Positions 24,353 to 33,629 are shown, counted from the first letter of the stretch. The stretch is DNA of 44,630 bases from Planctomycetota bacterium (GCA_003389215.1 QQVP01000075.1:1-44630); one strand, 5' to 3'. The notes: generated from the sequence alone by a model not told the origin. Program-made: numbers and translations.

Positions 24353-25057
24353 TTACGTGACCAAGACCGCGGGCTCGTTACGGACGTCGCGATCGATCAG
24401 CCCGTCGGTCAGGTGAATCTGCCGCCGTGTGATGTCGGCGACTTCCTGCTCGTGGGTGACGATGATCACGGTCGTCCCCCCTTCGTTTAGTCGGACCAGC
24501 AGATCCAGAATCTCCTTGGTGGTGGCCGAGTCGAGGTTGCCCGTCGGTTCGTCGGCCAAGATGAACTGCGGCCGGTTGGCCAGGCTGCGGGCGACGGCCA
24601 CGCGTTGCTGCTGGCCGCCGGAGAGTTGGTAGGGCCGATGCTTGAGGCGATCGCCCAGGCCGACCAGTTCGGCCAGGTGCCGACAATACTCGCGACTCTC
24701 GCGGCCGAGGGTGCCTTGATAGTAGAGCGGCACCTCGATGTTCTCGAGCACGGTCAATTGCGAAATCAGGTTGTAGGACTGGAAGATCAGGCCGATCTCC
24801 GAGGCGCGAATTTCGGACAGCTCGTCGTCGCTCAGGTCGGACACATTCTGATCGCCGAGCCAGATTTCGCCCGACGTGGCCCGATCGAGACAGCCGAGCA
24901 GGTTGAGCAAGGTACTCTTGCCCGACCCCGACGCCCCCATGATCGAGATCAGGTCGCCGACGGGAACGTCGAGCGAGACGCCGCGCAGGGCCTCGACGGT
25001 TACCGTGCCGAGGATGTAGTCCTTGCGCAGATGGGTGACCCGCGCCGCCCAGCTCAT
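24353..25057 (-). CDS. ABC transporter ATP-binding protein (LolD/MacB type)
   Basis: ATPase of 234 residues powering the adjacent permease. Walker A GASGSGKST (41-49), signature LSGGQQQRVAVARSL, Walker B FILADEPTGNLD and the switch histidine in VTHEQEVAD are all present. It overlaps the end of the adaptor gene by 4 nt (ATGA at 25054-25057), suggesting coupled translation. Confidence 0.96.
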   Translation of the reverse strand: MSWAARVTHLRKDYILGTVTVEALRGVSLDVPVGDLISIMGASGSGKSTLLNLLGCLDRATSGEIWLGDQNVSDLSDDELSEIRASEIGLIFQSYNLISQLTVLENIEVPLYYQGTLGRESREYCRHLAELVGLGDRLKHRPYQLSGGQQQRVAVARSLANRPQFILADEPTGNLDSATTKEILDLLVRLNEGGTTVIIVTHEQEVADITRRQIHLTDGLIDRDVRNEPAVLVT

Positions 25058-26775
25058 GGCAAGGCTCCCGCCGCGCCGACAGGCGGTCCCCCGGCGGCCT
25101 TCATGGCTCGCTGCACGGTGCGAAGCTCGGCCCGATCGACCGCCCCGTCGCCATTTTTGTCGGCTCGCGAGACGAATCCCCAGCGTTCGGCACCGACTTC
25201 TTCGGCCGTGAGCTTGCCGTCGCCGTTGGTGTCCGCCGCTTGGAACATGGCCATCAGGCCGCCGCCGGTTGGCGGAGCGGTCGGCTGGGTCGGTGCCGAC
25301 GAGTCGGCCTCTTCCTGTTGTTTTGGATCGATCTTCGGCCAGCGAACCTCCTCGCGATGTCGCTGGGGGTTGGCGGCCACGACCTCACCCTCCTCGAGAC
25401 CTTGCTCGATGACGACGGTCGTCTCGTTGCTGGGACCGATCTTCAACTCTCGCGGTTGCGGCTCCCAACCGTTGCCCCGACGCACCATGCAGTAGTGCTT
25501 GCCGCCGTGTTCGAGCACGCAGGTAATCGGCAGCATCAGGGCATCGTCGAGTCGAGCCACCTCGATCTGCACTTCGGCCGTCAGGCCGGGACGGAGCTTT
25601 TCGTTGCTGCCGTCGATGCGGATGTAGGTGGCATAGGTCTTCACGTTCGTACTGAAGAAGCTGCCGGGCTCGGCGTAGCGATTCACCCGCTCGACCTTGC
25701 CGGTCAACTTCATGTCGGGAAAGGCCCCGACCTGAATCGTGGCCGCCATGCCCGGCTTGACCAGGTCGACGCGCGCTTCGTTGATCTTGGCTTTGACCTG
25801 CATCTGACGCGGATCGGGCAGGCGAATCATCACCTGATTTTCGCGGATCAAGACGCCCGGCTCGATCACCACGTCGTTGCCCCCGCGACGACTACGCTGG
25901 TTGGCGTGGACGACCTGACCGGGGGCCGGCGCCCGCACGGTACACTTGGCGATTTGCGTCTTGATGTCGTCGAGCTTGCGCATTTCCAGTTCGTGACTTC
26001 TCCGTTCGGCGACCCACTTTGCTTCGGTGGTGCGAATTGTGTTCTCCAGCTCGGTGACCATTTTCTTGCGGGTGTGTACGCGCAGCACCTCCAACTTGTT
26101 GACGGCGATCCCGCGCTCCGCTTCCGCCTTCTCGACGGCGAACTGATCCGCTTCGAGCTGCAGCGGCGTCACGTAACCCTTGGTGGCCAACTTTTGGCTG
26201 TATTCCAAGTACTGCTGGGCACGGCGAAGATTCTCTTCGGCCACGGAAATCTCGCTCTGAATCAGCAATTCTTCTTGCTTAAAGGTTCCCTCGGTGTATT
26301 CGTCGAGCGCGATGACGGCGGTGCGGTATTCGTTCTCGGCCTGAATCATGCTGGCTTCGGCCTGGCTGACGGCCATCTGCTGCGAGGTGAGCTCGGTTTC
26401 GAAGGCGGTCGCGTCGAGCTGCACCAGCACCTCGCCCTCTTCGACGATCGCTCCCTCGGGTGCGACGTCGATGATCTGCGTGCCCATGGTGCCGCGGGCT
26501 TTGACTTCGCAACGAATCTCCACGTTGGCCGAGCTCTCGATATCGCCCGTCTCGGTCACGCGGTGAACGAACTGTCCGCGCTTCGAGGTGCGAACCTGCG
26601 GACCGTCCGAGGTCATCTCGTCGAAGGCGGGCATGCCGAAGATCAGCATCCCCGTGCCGGCCAGGACTCCCAGCACGACGACGATGCCGACGGGCATCCA
26701 AATCATCGTGCCGCCGCGGCGATGGCGTGCCGAGGCGAGCCGTGAGGGCAGGCGGAAGTAGGCGGGGCGAAGCAT
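25054..26775 (-). CDS. Periplasmic adaptor (HlyD/MacA type) with C-terminal EF-hands
   Basis: Membrane fusion protein of about 573 residues linking the ABC permease to the outer-membrane channel. An N-terminal helix (MPVGIVVVLGVLAGTGMLIFG) anchors it; a lipoyl half, a long coiled-coil hairpin (about residues 130-290), the second lipoyl half and beta-barrel segments (VKPGMAATIQVGAFPDMK) follow. The last 60 residues add two EF-hand loops, DTNGDGKLTAEE and DKNGDGAVDRAE, which have the Asp/Asn/Gly positions for calcium binding. This addition is not part of the normal family. ATG 26775 or ATG 26706 could be the start; the frame is open to 26934 but that part is Arg-rich. Confidence 0.9.
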   Translation of the reverse strand: MLRPAYFRLPSRLASARHRRGGTMIWMPVGIVVVLGVLAGTGMLIFGMPAFDEMTSDGPQVRTSKRGQFVHRVTETGDIESSANVEIRCEVKARGTMGTQIIDVAPEGAIVEEGEVLVQLDATAFETELTSQQMAVSQAEASMIQAENEYRTAVIALDEYTEGTFKQEELLIQSEISVAEENLRRAQQYLEYSQKLATKGYVTPLQLEADQFAVEKAEAERGIAVNKLEVLRVHTRKKMVTELENTIRTTEAKWVAERRSHELEMRKLDDIKTQIAKCTVRAPAPGQVVHANQRSRRGGNDVVIEPGVLIRENQVMIRLPDPRQMQVKAKINEARVDLVKPGMAATIQVGAFPDMKLTGKVERVNRYAEPGSFFSTNVKTYATYIRIDGSNEKLRPGLTAEVQIEVARLDDALMLPITCVLEHGGKHYCMVRRGNGWEPQPRELKIGPSNETTVVIEQGLEEGEVVAANPQRHREEVRWPKIDPKQQEEADSSAPTQPTAPPTGGGLMAMFQAADTNGDGKLTAEEVGAERWGFVSRADKNGDGAVDRAELRTVQRAMKAAGGPPVGAAGALP

Positions 26776-26896
26776 AGCGGTTCCGATTCGCGCGGCCGTG
26801 CCCCGGCGGGAAGTCTGCAGACGGCGCGCGACGCCGACAGGCCGAACGCCTTCGTGGGGGGCGCGACCGGCAGAAATTGTGGGGGGCCGTTTCCGT

Positions 26897-26902
26897 ATTA
26901 TA
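26897..26902 (-). promoter_or_regulatory. Possible -10 element for the adaptor-ABC genes
   Basis: A perfect TATAAT, preceded by GGGG, reads on the minus strand at 26902-26897, in the 178-nt gap between the TolC-like gene and the adaptor gene. A well-spaced -35 was not found. It could allow the adaptor, ATPase and permease to be expressed apart from the MarR-TolC pair. Confidence 0.35.
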
Positions 26903-26953
26903 CCCCAGTGGTCGACAAACCGGCTACAACGCATCGCTCGCTATCCCTCGTGC

Positions 26954-29833
26954 TTATCGTGGCGGGTGGTCCCGGCGGATTCGCCGATCGTTGTCCGGTG
27001 GGACGATGTGGGGGTCCGGCGGGACGATGCGGGGTTCGGGCACCAAACGGAGACGAATCATGGTGCTCTGCTGGTCGCCGCGCGGCGGCGGGTCGGTCGA
27101 CGCGGCGGCTGGCGGCGAAGTCGGACCAGCCGTTCGCACCGGCGAGATGGCCGTGGCGGGCGTGACCGGATAGGCGTCGTTCGCGGTGCTCACGTGGGGT
27201 GCGGCGACCACTTGCGGCGGTCGTGGCGAAGTCGACAGGAAGTGCGCCGCCTCGACCTTCTGCGGTGCTGCGCGCAACACCGACTCGCCTTCGGGCACTG
27301 GCAAGCGGAGTTCGTCTTGCTCCGGCGCTTCCAGCTCGAGCGGGGCCGGCTGCAGCGGCCCGGGCTCGATCGTTTCCTCGCCCGGGTTTTCCGGTGCGAC
27401 GGGGCTGCGGACCGCATACTCGGGCGCATCGAAGGCCCGCGGCGCCCCCGGCACGCAGTCTTCGCACGGCGGCAGCGTCTCGACCGAGAAGACGCCGGGG
27501 TCGATCCACATGCCTTGCTCGTCGAGCCGCATCGTGCCCAGGTTGAAGTCGAGACCGAGGCGGAGCACCTGGTAATTGATCCACACGCCGAGGATGTCGT
27601 TCTGAGCGCCCAGCAGCGAGTCGATCGCGGTTACCAGGTCGCGCACCGTGTTGCTGTCGAAAGTCTCCGTGGCGCCCACCCGCGGCGGCTCGCTGAGGCG
27701 AAGTCGCGTCAGGGCGACCTGCGAGATGGCGACCTGCACGGCGGCTCGCGTCAATTCGAAATCGAGCTGATTCAACTCCGCGTTCCGCAGCGTATTTCGC
27801 AAGCCGAGGCTGATCGTGTCTTCGAACTCGTAGTAGTCGCGACGCGCCCGCTGATAGCCGATCTGGGCGGCACGATACACGTTGCGTTCGACGAGTCGGG
27901 TTAGCGGGGCGTCGAACTCGGCACCGACGCGGAGACGTCCGGTGGTGCCGCGCAGACGAATTGGATTGTCGCCCACGTTGCTGATGTCGCCTTCGAAGAC
28001 CACGTTCAAGAAGCCCGCCAGATCGGCCTTGGTAAACTCGACCTGCCGCCAGGCGTCGACCAAATCGGCCCGGGCGTTCTGCAGATCGCGTCGGTTGCAG
28101 CGGGCGATCTGCAGGGCCTGGTAGGAGTCGATTTCGATCGGGCGGAGCGTGACCGTGTCGAGCCGGGCTCCGGCTTGAATCAGCATCAGCTCTTGCAGTT
28201 CGCCCGAGAGGGCAACCAGCCAATTGAGCATCTCTCGGTATTGGTCGGGCCGCTCGATCTCGGGTAGACGAGGAAACAGATTCCGGACGCGGGCGTAGAA
28301 GCGGTCTCGTTCGGCCTGCACCTGAGCGACGCGGCGGTCGAGGTCGTCGGGACTGTAGGCGGTCGCATCGACGTCGCTGCCGGCCTCGGCCACCCGCGAG
28401 GCGAGCCGGCGCAGATTTTTGCGGCGGGTGGGGAGGGCCTCCATGAGCAGCCGGACGTCTTCCTCCACGATCTCGACATGAGCGATCGAACGCTCCAGGA
28501 GTTCGCGGACTTCGGTGACGACTTCTTGCCACGGGGCCTCCGGTGGTGGAGCCTCGCGATTGCGGAGTCGCTGAATCACCGCGGCGACGTCTTCCTGGAG
28601 CTCGAGCAAGGGAGGATCGAGCAGGTTGAAGCGATTCAGCAGCGGGTCGTCGATCGTGAGCGGGGCTTCCGGCGGCAAACCGAGCGTCAACTTGTAGGCA
28701 TCGAGGCGGGCCTGGTAGACCGCCTTCAGACTGATCAGCCCGCTCTGTGCCGCGAACAACGCCTGGCGGGCCAGGTCGACCTGGAAGCGGTCGATGCGAT
28801 CGGCTTCGAAGGCCGCCTGCAGCTGGTCGAGACTGTCCCGCAACCCCGTCACGCTGGCCTGTTGATTGCGAATCTCTTGGGTGTCCTGCAGCAGTCCCAG
28901 AAAACCACCGGCCGCGGAGGCCCCGATCGCGACGTTGCCGCCGTTCAATAGATCGGGGTTGAGGCCGGTGACGATGTTGGCATAGAAGCCGCGTCGGAAT
29001 CGTTCGAGCTCGCGAACTTCGGCCAGCAGCGCCCGCTCGGCGTCGGTCAGTTCTTCGAGCACGCGAAGGCGGCCCCGACGCTTCAGCAACGGCTGAATGA
29101 GCGAGAAGTCGAGCAGCGTGGTGCCGGTGAAATCGTCGGCCCCGGAGAATTCCCACATCAGACGATTCGCCAGCCCCACGACCAGTTCGCCCCCGGTCGC
29201 GTAGAGCTTCGTCAGCCGCACATCGCGCGTGGCCAGGCTGAGATTGCTCGAGCGGCCGGTTGAACGATCGGGGCCGTCGGCGGTGAAGAAGATCTCGTAG
29301 CCCCCGAAGAACTGGGTATCGAAGCGGAATCGCTCGAACGAGACGTCGAGTGCCGCCAGGTAAAGGTCTTCGAGTCGCGATTGGTAGCGACGCGAATGGT
29401 CGAGCGAGAGGGCCACGGCCGCCCGCATGTCGATGGGAATCGTGCCGTCCTCATCGGGGCAGAGGTAGAACGCCCAATTCGGATTCTCGACGAACGGCGT
29501 CAGGCCGTTCTTCTCCCAGCCCGCGTAGCCGCGCTTGTGGTCGACGACGTCCATGAATGTGGCCGCGCGGGGATCGTCCGGCGGCATTGGTTCGAAGTCG
29601 GGCGGATTGGGATCGAACAGTCGCGAGTTGGGATTGGCGTAGATGTTGAAGTCGTTCAGCGGCGATTCGGGGTCGCGCACGTTCGACTGCACCAGGTGTC
29701 GCACCTCGTTGTCCGCGCGGAGGCGATACTTCTTCGGCTGACAGCCGGAAAGCAGCATCACGGCGACCAGGATGACCAGCCCAAGAGAGGCAAACGCCTG
29801 GCGACGCAGCGCGTTGGCTGGGGGTTGGATCAT
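26954..29833 (-). CDS. Long TolC-like outer-membrane efflux lipoprotein
   Basis: A 959-residue protein, about twice the usual TolC length. A lipoprotein signal with LLSGC (C31) precedes long helical stretches typical of the TolC channel (for example LRVLEELTDAERALLAEVRELERFRRG and the second half NRRDLQNARADLVDAWRQVEFTKADLAGF). The central part contains additional coiled-coil segments, and the last 150 residues are Pro-rich and probably disordered. It would form the exit duct for the ABC pump encoded downstream. Its start overlaps the MarR stop by ATGA (29830-29833). The extra length may span the planctomycete envelope; that is inference. Confidence 0.88.
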   Translation of the reverse strand: MIQPPANALRRQAFASLGLVILVAVMLLSGCQPKKYRLRADNEVRHLVQSNVRDPESPLNDFNIYANPNSRLFDPNPPDFEPMPPDDPRAATFMDVVDHKRGYAGWEKNGLTPFVENPNWAFYLCPDEDGTIPIDMRAAVALSLDHSRRYQSRLEDLYLAALDVSFERFRFDTQFFGGYEIFFTADGPDRSTGRSSNLSLATRDVRLTKLYATGGELVVGLANRLMWEFSGADDFTGTTLLDFSLIQPLLKRRGRLRVLEELTDAERALLAEVRELERFRRGFYANIVTGLNPDLLNGGNVAIGASAAGGFLGLLQDTQEIRNQQASVTGLRDSLDQLQAAFEADRIDRFQVDLARQALFAAQSGLISLKAVYQARLDAYKLTLGLPPEAPLTIDDPLLNRFNLLDPPLLELQEDVAAVIQRLRNREAPPPEAPWQEVVTEVRELLERSIAHVEIVEEDVRLLMEALPTRRKNLRRLASRVAEAGSDVDATAYSPDDLDRRVAQVQAERDRFYARVRNLFPRLPEIERPDQYREMLNWLVALSGELQELMLIQAGARLDTVTLRPIEIDSYQALQIARCNRRDLQNARADLVDAWRQVEFTKADLAGFLNVVFEGDISNVGDNPIRLRGTTGRLRVGAEFDAPLTRLVERNVYRAAQIGYQRARRDYYEFEDTISLGLRNTLRNAELNQLDFELTRAAVQVAISQVALTRLRLSEPPRVGATETFDSNTVRDLVTAIDSLLGAQNDILGVWINYQVLRLGLDFNLGTMRLDEQGMWIDPGVFSVETLPPCEDCVPGAPRAFDAPEYAVRSPVAPENPGEETIEPGPLQPAPLELEAPEQDELRLPVPEGESVLRAAPQKVEAAHFLSTSPRPPQVVAAPHVSTANDAYPVTPATAISPVRTAGPTSPPAAASTDPPPRGDQQSTMIRLRLVPEPRIVPPDPHIVPPDNDRRIRRDHPPR

Positions 29834-30477
29834 GCGGCACCTCGCTTGAGAGGAGGTGCGGCTGCGGTTTTGGCGGCGCTCAGAATACCGGGTGCCGCGA
29901 CTTCTTCGGCCAGCAGTTGGCTCAGCTGCTGCTGCAGCGCGATGAGCGTCGGGCGGTGATCGTCGACAAACTGCGACGATACGGCTCCCAGCGGCTGCTC
30001 GAGATCGGCCAGCACGGTCCGGCCCCGTTCGGTCAGCTGCCAGACCTGGCGGCGTCGGTCGTGCGCGGGCCGATGACCCTCGACGAGTCCTGCCCGCCGC
30101 AGCTTCTCGACGAGCGTGCTCGTCTGAGCGGTGGAGATGCCGATCTCGCGGGCCAGCTCGATCTGGCTGACGCCCACCGTGCCGGCCGCCTCGCGGAGCT
30201 GACAGAGCAGACGGAACTCGGCGTCGCCCAGTCCGGCGGCCCGCAGAGCCGGTTCACGTCCGGCGCGCAGCTGGGCGGCCGCGGCCTCGAGCAGGCCGCT
30301 GAAGTCGACCAGGAGTGCATCCTGAGCCGCGGTCGTTGGTTCTGGGGGGCGTCCTGGCAAAGGAGGCGTTCGTCGCCGAAAGGTCCGTGGATGGCGCCGA
30401 GACGATTGACAGGCGTTCGTCTTTCGGGTGTGCGATCCGTGGTCGGTTCGCGCGCGGCACCGCGTCAGACGTTTCAT
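29830..30477 (-). CDS. MarR-family transcriptional regulator
   Basis: Winged-helix regulator, first gene of the efflux operon. The DNA-binding part SQIELAREIGISTAQTSTLVEKLRRAGLVEGHRPAHDRRRQVWQLTERG is a typical MarR helix-turn-helix and wing. From ATG 30477 it has 215 residues; the first 50 are Arg/Pro-rich and unusual for MarR proteins (about 150), so translation may begin later at a non-ATG codon. It most likely represses its own operon and responds to a pump substrate. It overlaps the TolC-like gene by 4 nt. Confidence 0.9.
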   Translation of the reverse strand: MKRLTRCRARTDHGSHTRKTNACQSSRRHPRTFRRRTPPLPGRPPEPTTAAQDALLVDFSGLLEAAAAQLRAGREPALRAAGLGDAEFRLLCQLREAAGTVGVSQIELAREIGISTAQTSTLVEKLRRAGLVEGHRPAHDRRRQVWQLTERGRTVLADLEQPLGAVSSQFVDDHRPTLIALQQQLSQLLAEEVAAPGILSAAKTAAAPPLKRGAA

Positions 30478-30491
30478 TCGGTGCAAAACGA

Positions 30492-30503
30492 TTCACACTT
30501 GAA
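30492..30503. promoter_or_regulatory. Candidate MarR operator
   Basis: The partial palindrome TTCA-CACT-TGAA lies 15 bp upstream of the proposed MarR start and is flanked by ATTCG/CGAAT. MarR proteins often bind palindromes at their own promoters. The half-sites are short, so support is weak. Confidence 0.25.
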
Positions 30504-30562
30504 CGAATTGCCGAAGGCCGCGAGCAATGACAGCATGCCAGCGTTGCGGAGTCGCCTCACAC

Positions 30563-31084
30563 TCACGCGTCGGGCTGCGCTGAATCACCGGCGTCGGTTT
30601 CCGGCAGCACCCGACACTTCGGCGTCTGGTCGCAGAACTCGCAGTCGATCGCGCTGCCTTTTGGGCTACCACCAGCGCGACCGAGACATTGCGCGAGGCG
30701 AGTCTGCATGAGCTGCGCCATCAGCGTGTGGGCACCGAGCGGTGCGGTGACCAGGTAGCGAACGTCGGCATGACGCGTGACGGCCGCTTCGGTCAGGCGG
30801 GGAATGTCCTCGTCCCAGTGGCGTCCCGGCGCGAGAAAGAAGGGCAACACCGCGATCAAGCGAGCGCCCCGCGCGACACAGCGATCGACCGCCATGGCAA
30901 TCGTCGGTTCGGCCAGTTCCATGTGCGCCGGCTCGACGATCGCCAGGCCGGTTTCTCTCTGGAGCAGATCGACGACGGCCAACAACATCTCGTTCGCCTC
31001 CGCGCGGCGGGAGCCATGATCGACGACGACCACGCCGAGCTCGCCACTGGTAACGCCAAGCGGTGAGAGATCGAGTGGTTGCAT
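30563..31084 (-). CDS. CbiX/SirB-like sirohydrochlorin chelatase
   Basis: A 173-residue protein inserting metal into sirohydrochlorin in cobalamin or sirohaem synthesis, by family. GVVVVDHGSRRAEAN is the N-terminal motif with the metal-binding histidine, and VLPFFLAPGRHWDEDIP carries the second. The length suits a short, single-domain CbiX that may dimerise. The C-terminal tail adds CEFCDQTPKC, which could bind a metal or cluster and is not part of the core. ATG 31084 gives a typical start. It is encoded 86 nt upstream of the MarR gene in the same orientation; a functional tie is not evident. Confidence 0.85.
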   Translation of the reverse strand: MQPLDLSPLGVTSGELGVVVVDHGSRRAEANEMLLAVVDLLQRETGLAIVEPAHMELAEPTIAMAVDRCVARGARLIAVLPFFLAPGRHWDEDIPRLTEAAVTRHADVRYLVTAPLGAHTLMAQLMQTRLAQCLGRAGGSPKGSAIDCEFCDQTPKCRVLPETDAGDSAQPDA

Positions 31085-31355
31085 CGGTCGCGGCCGCGAA
31101 CGCGGCGAACTTGGCAGAGGGAAAGGCGTTGCTGGATATGAAGTGGCACGCTGCTCGGCAAATCGTGCTGTTCGACAAATATTGTCGCCCCGCTGCCGTG
31201 GAACTACAATCACCGGTGGACGAGGCCACCTGTCGAGCGAGTCGCCTGGCGAGGAGACGGATCGACCGAGGCGATGGTGACGAGCAAACGCTGAAGAGCG
31301 GCCCGCCTGTCTGCGGTGCATCTTTCTTCCGGTCCAACAGGGAGGGACCCAGCAA
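31085..31355. other. Divergent intergenic region
   Basis: 271 nt between the divergent chelatase and PLP-enzyme genes. It must hold both promoters, but I recognise neither. AGGGAGGG at 31339-31346 is the ribosome binding site for the PLP enzyme. Confidence 0.5.
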
Positions 31356-33149
31356 GTGTCTGTGGGGGATCCAACGCGAAGCGACGCCATGCGGAAGCTC
31401 TCTCCGCGACGCAACAGTACCGAGGCGGAGGACGCCCTTTCGCTGGCCTCGGAGCAGCTGGCCCACTTCGGCATCGAGCCGACGACGCCCTTTGGCGAAA
31501 CCTTGTTGCGCACCACCGAGCGACTCTACGAGTCGCAGGCGGACGTCGAGCAACTCTGGCAGGAGACGCTCCAGTCGATTCACGAGCTGCCCCGCGGCGA
31601 TCGAATCGCCTTCTTCAACGCCCAGAAGTTTCTTTCCTTTCAGCTCGCCAAGCTGCTCGACACGTGGCAGAATCCGTTTCGGCAGAGCTACCAGTCGCTC
31701 GGTTACAGCAACTCGACGCAGACAGCCAAGGGTCCTTATCCGGTCTTTGACAATGTGACGGCCATCTTTTCGGCCACTCCGGTGATTGCTCGCACGGCGA
31801 CGTACATCTACGCCTGTGCCGAGTGGATCGGCGACGCCTTCCTCGGCAAGGAACTGCTGCTCGAGATCTACTCGCGGCTGCTGAACCCGACCTCGGTGTC
31901 GCTGGCCAATTTCGTCGTCGACCTGGAGGCCGGCCCGTACAGCTCGCAGTACTTCGCCTGGAACTTCAACAGCGGCATGGCGGCCATCGACGGGGCGCTT
32001 TCGCACATTCTCGGACGCGACGATGTCCTGATCACGAGTCGCAATCTCTACGGTGGGGCGCATCAGCTGATTCACGATTGGTATGCCAAGCCCGGTAACT
32101 TGGAAATTGCCGTGGAGACGTTCGACGGCTATCAGGCTGCCGATTTCGCGCTCTGCCTCGAACGTGTCAAGAAGACCTACGCCGACCGCTTCGACGCCGG
32201 TCGTCGGGCCTACGTCTACATCGAGTCGCCCTGCAATCCGCACGGCTACGTGCTCGATGTGCCCGGTATCTGCGAGCTGGCTCATCGCAACGGCCTGCGG
32301 GTGATGCTCGACGCGACCGTCGGCACGCCGTTCTTGTCACGACCGCTTCAGCACGAGGACCCCGATTGCCGGCCCGACTTCGTCATTCACAGCTACACGA
32401 AGGATCTGTCGGGTGCGGGATCGACGATTGCCGGCGTGGTCATCGGGCGGAACGAAGACATGTTCGTGCCCAAGGGAGAGCAGTCGGGCGGCGTGCTCTG
32501 GAGCGACACGATGTTCTGGAACGTCTACTACGTGAAGGGGGCGTTCCTGGGCGCGGACGGGGCCTACGAGGTGATGCAGGGTATGCGGACGCTCGAGGTG
32601 CGGATGCTGACCAAGTGCATCAACACGGAGATTCTGGCCCGGCTGTTCGACGCCCATCCGCAGATCACGGTCCACTGCAATGTGCTGGAAGACAATGCCA
32701 ACAGCGAGTTGCGACAGCAGCAATCGTTCCTGGGGTTGCCGGCCCCGCTGTTTACGATCGACATGGACGCGGTGCCGCGCGAGGCTTTCCAACGTTTCTT
32801 CGATTCGCTGGCCCCGACGTTCGGTCACATGATCAGCCTCGGGCAGTCGAATACGATCGTCAGTTGCCCGGCCTTCACCACTCACTCGGAGTTGAACGAA
32901 GCGGCCCAGCTCGAGGGCGGCATCCATCCCACCACGATTCGCTTCGCCGTAGGAGACGAGGATCCCAAAGACCTGGTGGTCCACTTCATCGAGTCGGCCC
33001 GCCTGGCGATCGATCCCTTCGTGCCTGGCTTTGGCGATGAGTTTCTTTCGCCGGAGTCCATCGATCAGCTGGTCGAAGACTGCTACGTGCGGGCACACTG
33101 GCGGTACATCCAGTCGAAGCGTTCGCTGGCCGAGATCCAGGCCAGCTAG
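31356..33149 (+). CDS. Cys/Met-metabolism PLP-dependent enzyme, enlarged
   Basis: PLP enzyme of the cystathionine gamma-synthase/O-acetylhomoserine sulfhydrylase superfamily. The PLP lysine is K349 in HSYTKDLSGAGSTIAGVV, with D319 in VMLDATVGTPFLSRP, and IESPCNPHGYVLDV is the conserved preceding strand. At 597 residues it is about 190 longer than usual; the extra part is an N-terminal helical region of some 150 residues before the first conserved segments, plus a C-terminal helix. The exact reaction (gamma-synthase, lyase or sulfhydrylase) cannot be assigned. GTG 31356 follows AGGGAGGG; ATG 31389 is an alternative. Confidence 0.82.
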   Translation: MSVGDPTRSDAMRKLSPRRNSTEAEDALSLASEQLAHFGIEPTTPFGETLLRTTERLYESQADVEQLWQETLQSIHELPRGDRIAFFNAQKFLSFQLAKLLDTWQNPFRQSYQSLGYSNSTQTAKGPYPVFDNVTAIFSATPVIARTATYIYACAEWIGDAFLGKELLLEIYSRLLNPTSVSLANFVVDLEAGPYSSQYFAWNFNSGMAAIDGALSHILGRDDVLITSRNLYGGAHQLIHDWYAKPGNLEIAVETFDGYQAADFALCLERVKKTYADRFDAGRRAYVYIESPCNPHGYVLDVPGICELAHRNGLRVMLDATVGTPFLSRPLQHEDPDCRPDFVIHSYTKDLSGAGSTIAGVVIGRNEDMFVPKGEQSGGVLWSDTMFWNVYYVKGAFLGADGAYEVMQGMRTLEVRMLTKCINTEILARLFDAHPQITVHCNVLEDNANSELRQQQSFLGLPAPLFTIDMDAVPREAFQRFFDSLAPTFGHMISLGQSNTIVSCPAFTTHSELNEAAQLEGGIHPTTIRFAVGDEDPKDLVVHFIESARLAIDPFVPGFGDEFLSPESIDQLVEDCYVRAHWRYIQSKRSLAEIQAS

Positions 33150-33215
33150 GCGGAGCCGCGTTGCGCGTCGCGCCGTCCGTGGTGCCCGCTTTCCTCGCAG
33201 CATCCGGAATGGGTT

Positions 33216-33629
33216 CTAGGCACCATTCTGGCAGCAGCCGCCCAGATGGCAGCTGGCCCACAGAAGATAGACTCCCAGGGCGATGACGAAGACGCTCATG
33301 ACTCGCTGGGTGATCGGCGAGAGGTTCACGAAGGGCCGCCTCACTCGCAACATCAATGGCGCGAACCAGCAGAGTCCCAGGCACTTGATCACCGTCACCC
33401 AAGCCAACAGGCGAATGACGCCGTCGACGCTCGCCGTGATCGCTGCCCCGCGCCAAAGCACGAGCGCCGCCATGATCAAGAACAGCGCGGCCACCGCACG
33501 AACCAGTACGTCGTGATTCTGTTGGCCGTGGATGATCCAGCGAAACGTGTCGCGCGGGGCGACCAGCATGGGAACGCCGATGAGAATTTCGTACACCCCG
33601 ATGATGAAAGCAAACGTCGCCACGTCCAT
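33216..33629 (-). CDS. Four-helix membrane protein, unknown role
   Basis: A 137-residue inner-membrane protein with four hydrophobic segments, near FAFIIGVYEILIGVPMLV, AVAALFLIMAALVLW, LLAWVTVIKCLGLCW and VMSVFVIALGVYLLWA. It ends with CHLGGCCQNGA, three cysteines and a histidine. ATG 33629 is preceded by GGGAGG, which decides the start over the upstream ATG at 33683. No family is recognised. It is 63 nt downstream of the DUF1501 gene on the same strand and may be its last operon member, and it is convergent with the PLP enzyme gene. Confidence 0.75.
   Translation of the reverse strand: MDVATFAFIIGVYEILIGVPMLVAPRDTFRWIIHGQQNHDVLVRAVAALFLIMAALVLWRGAAITASVDGVIRLLAWVTVIKCLGLCWFAPLMLRVRRPFVNLSPITQRVMSVFVIALGVYLLWASCHLGGCCQNGA

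Noticed and set aside
22345..24360. 671-codon plus-strand frame across bioF and the permease
   Set aside because: It crosses the ends of two real convergent genes and the hairpin between them and has no recognisable domain.
26898..29156. 752-codon frame overlapping the TolC-like gene on the same strand
   Set aside because: Arg/Ser/Pro-rich shadow frame; the alternative frame has a lipoprotein signal and TolC helices.
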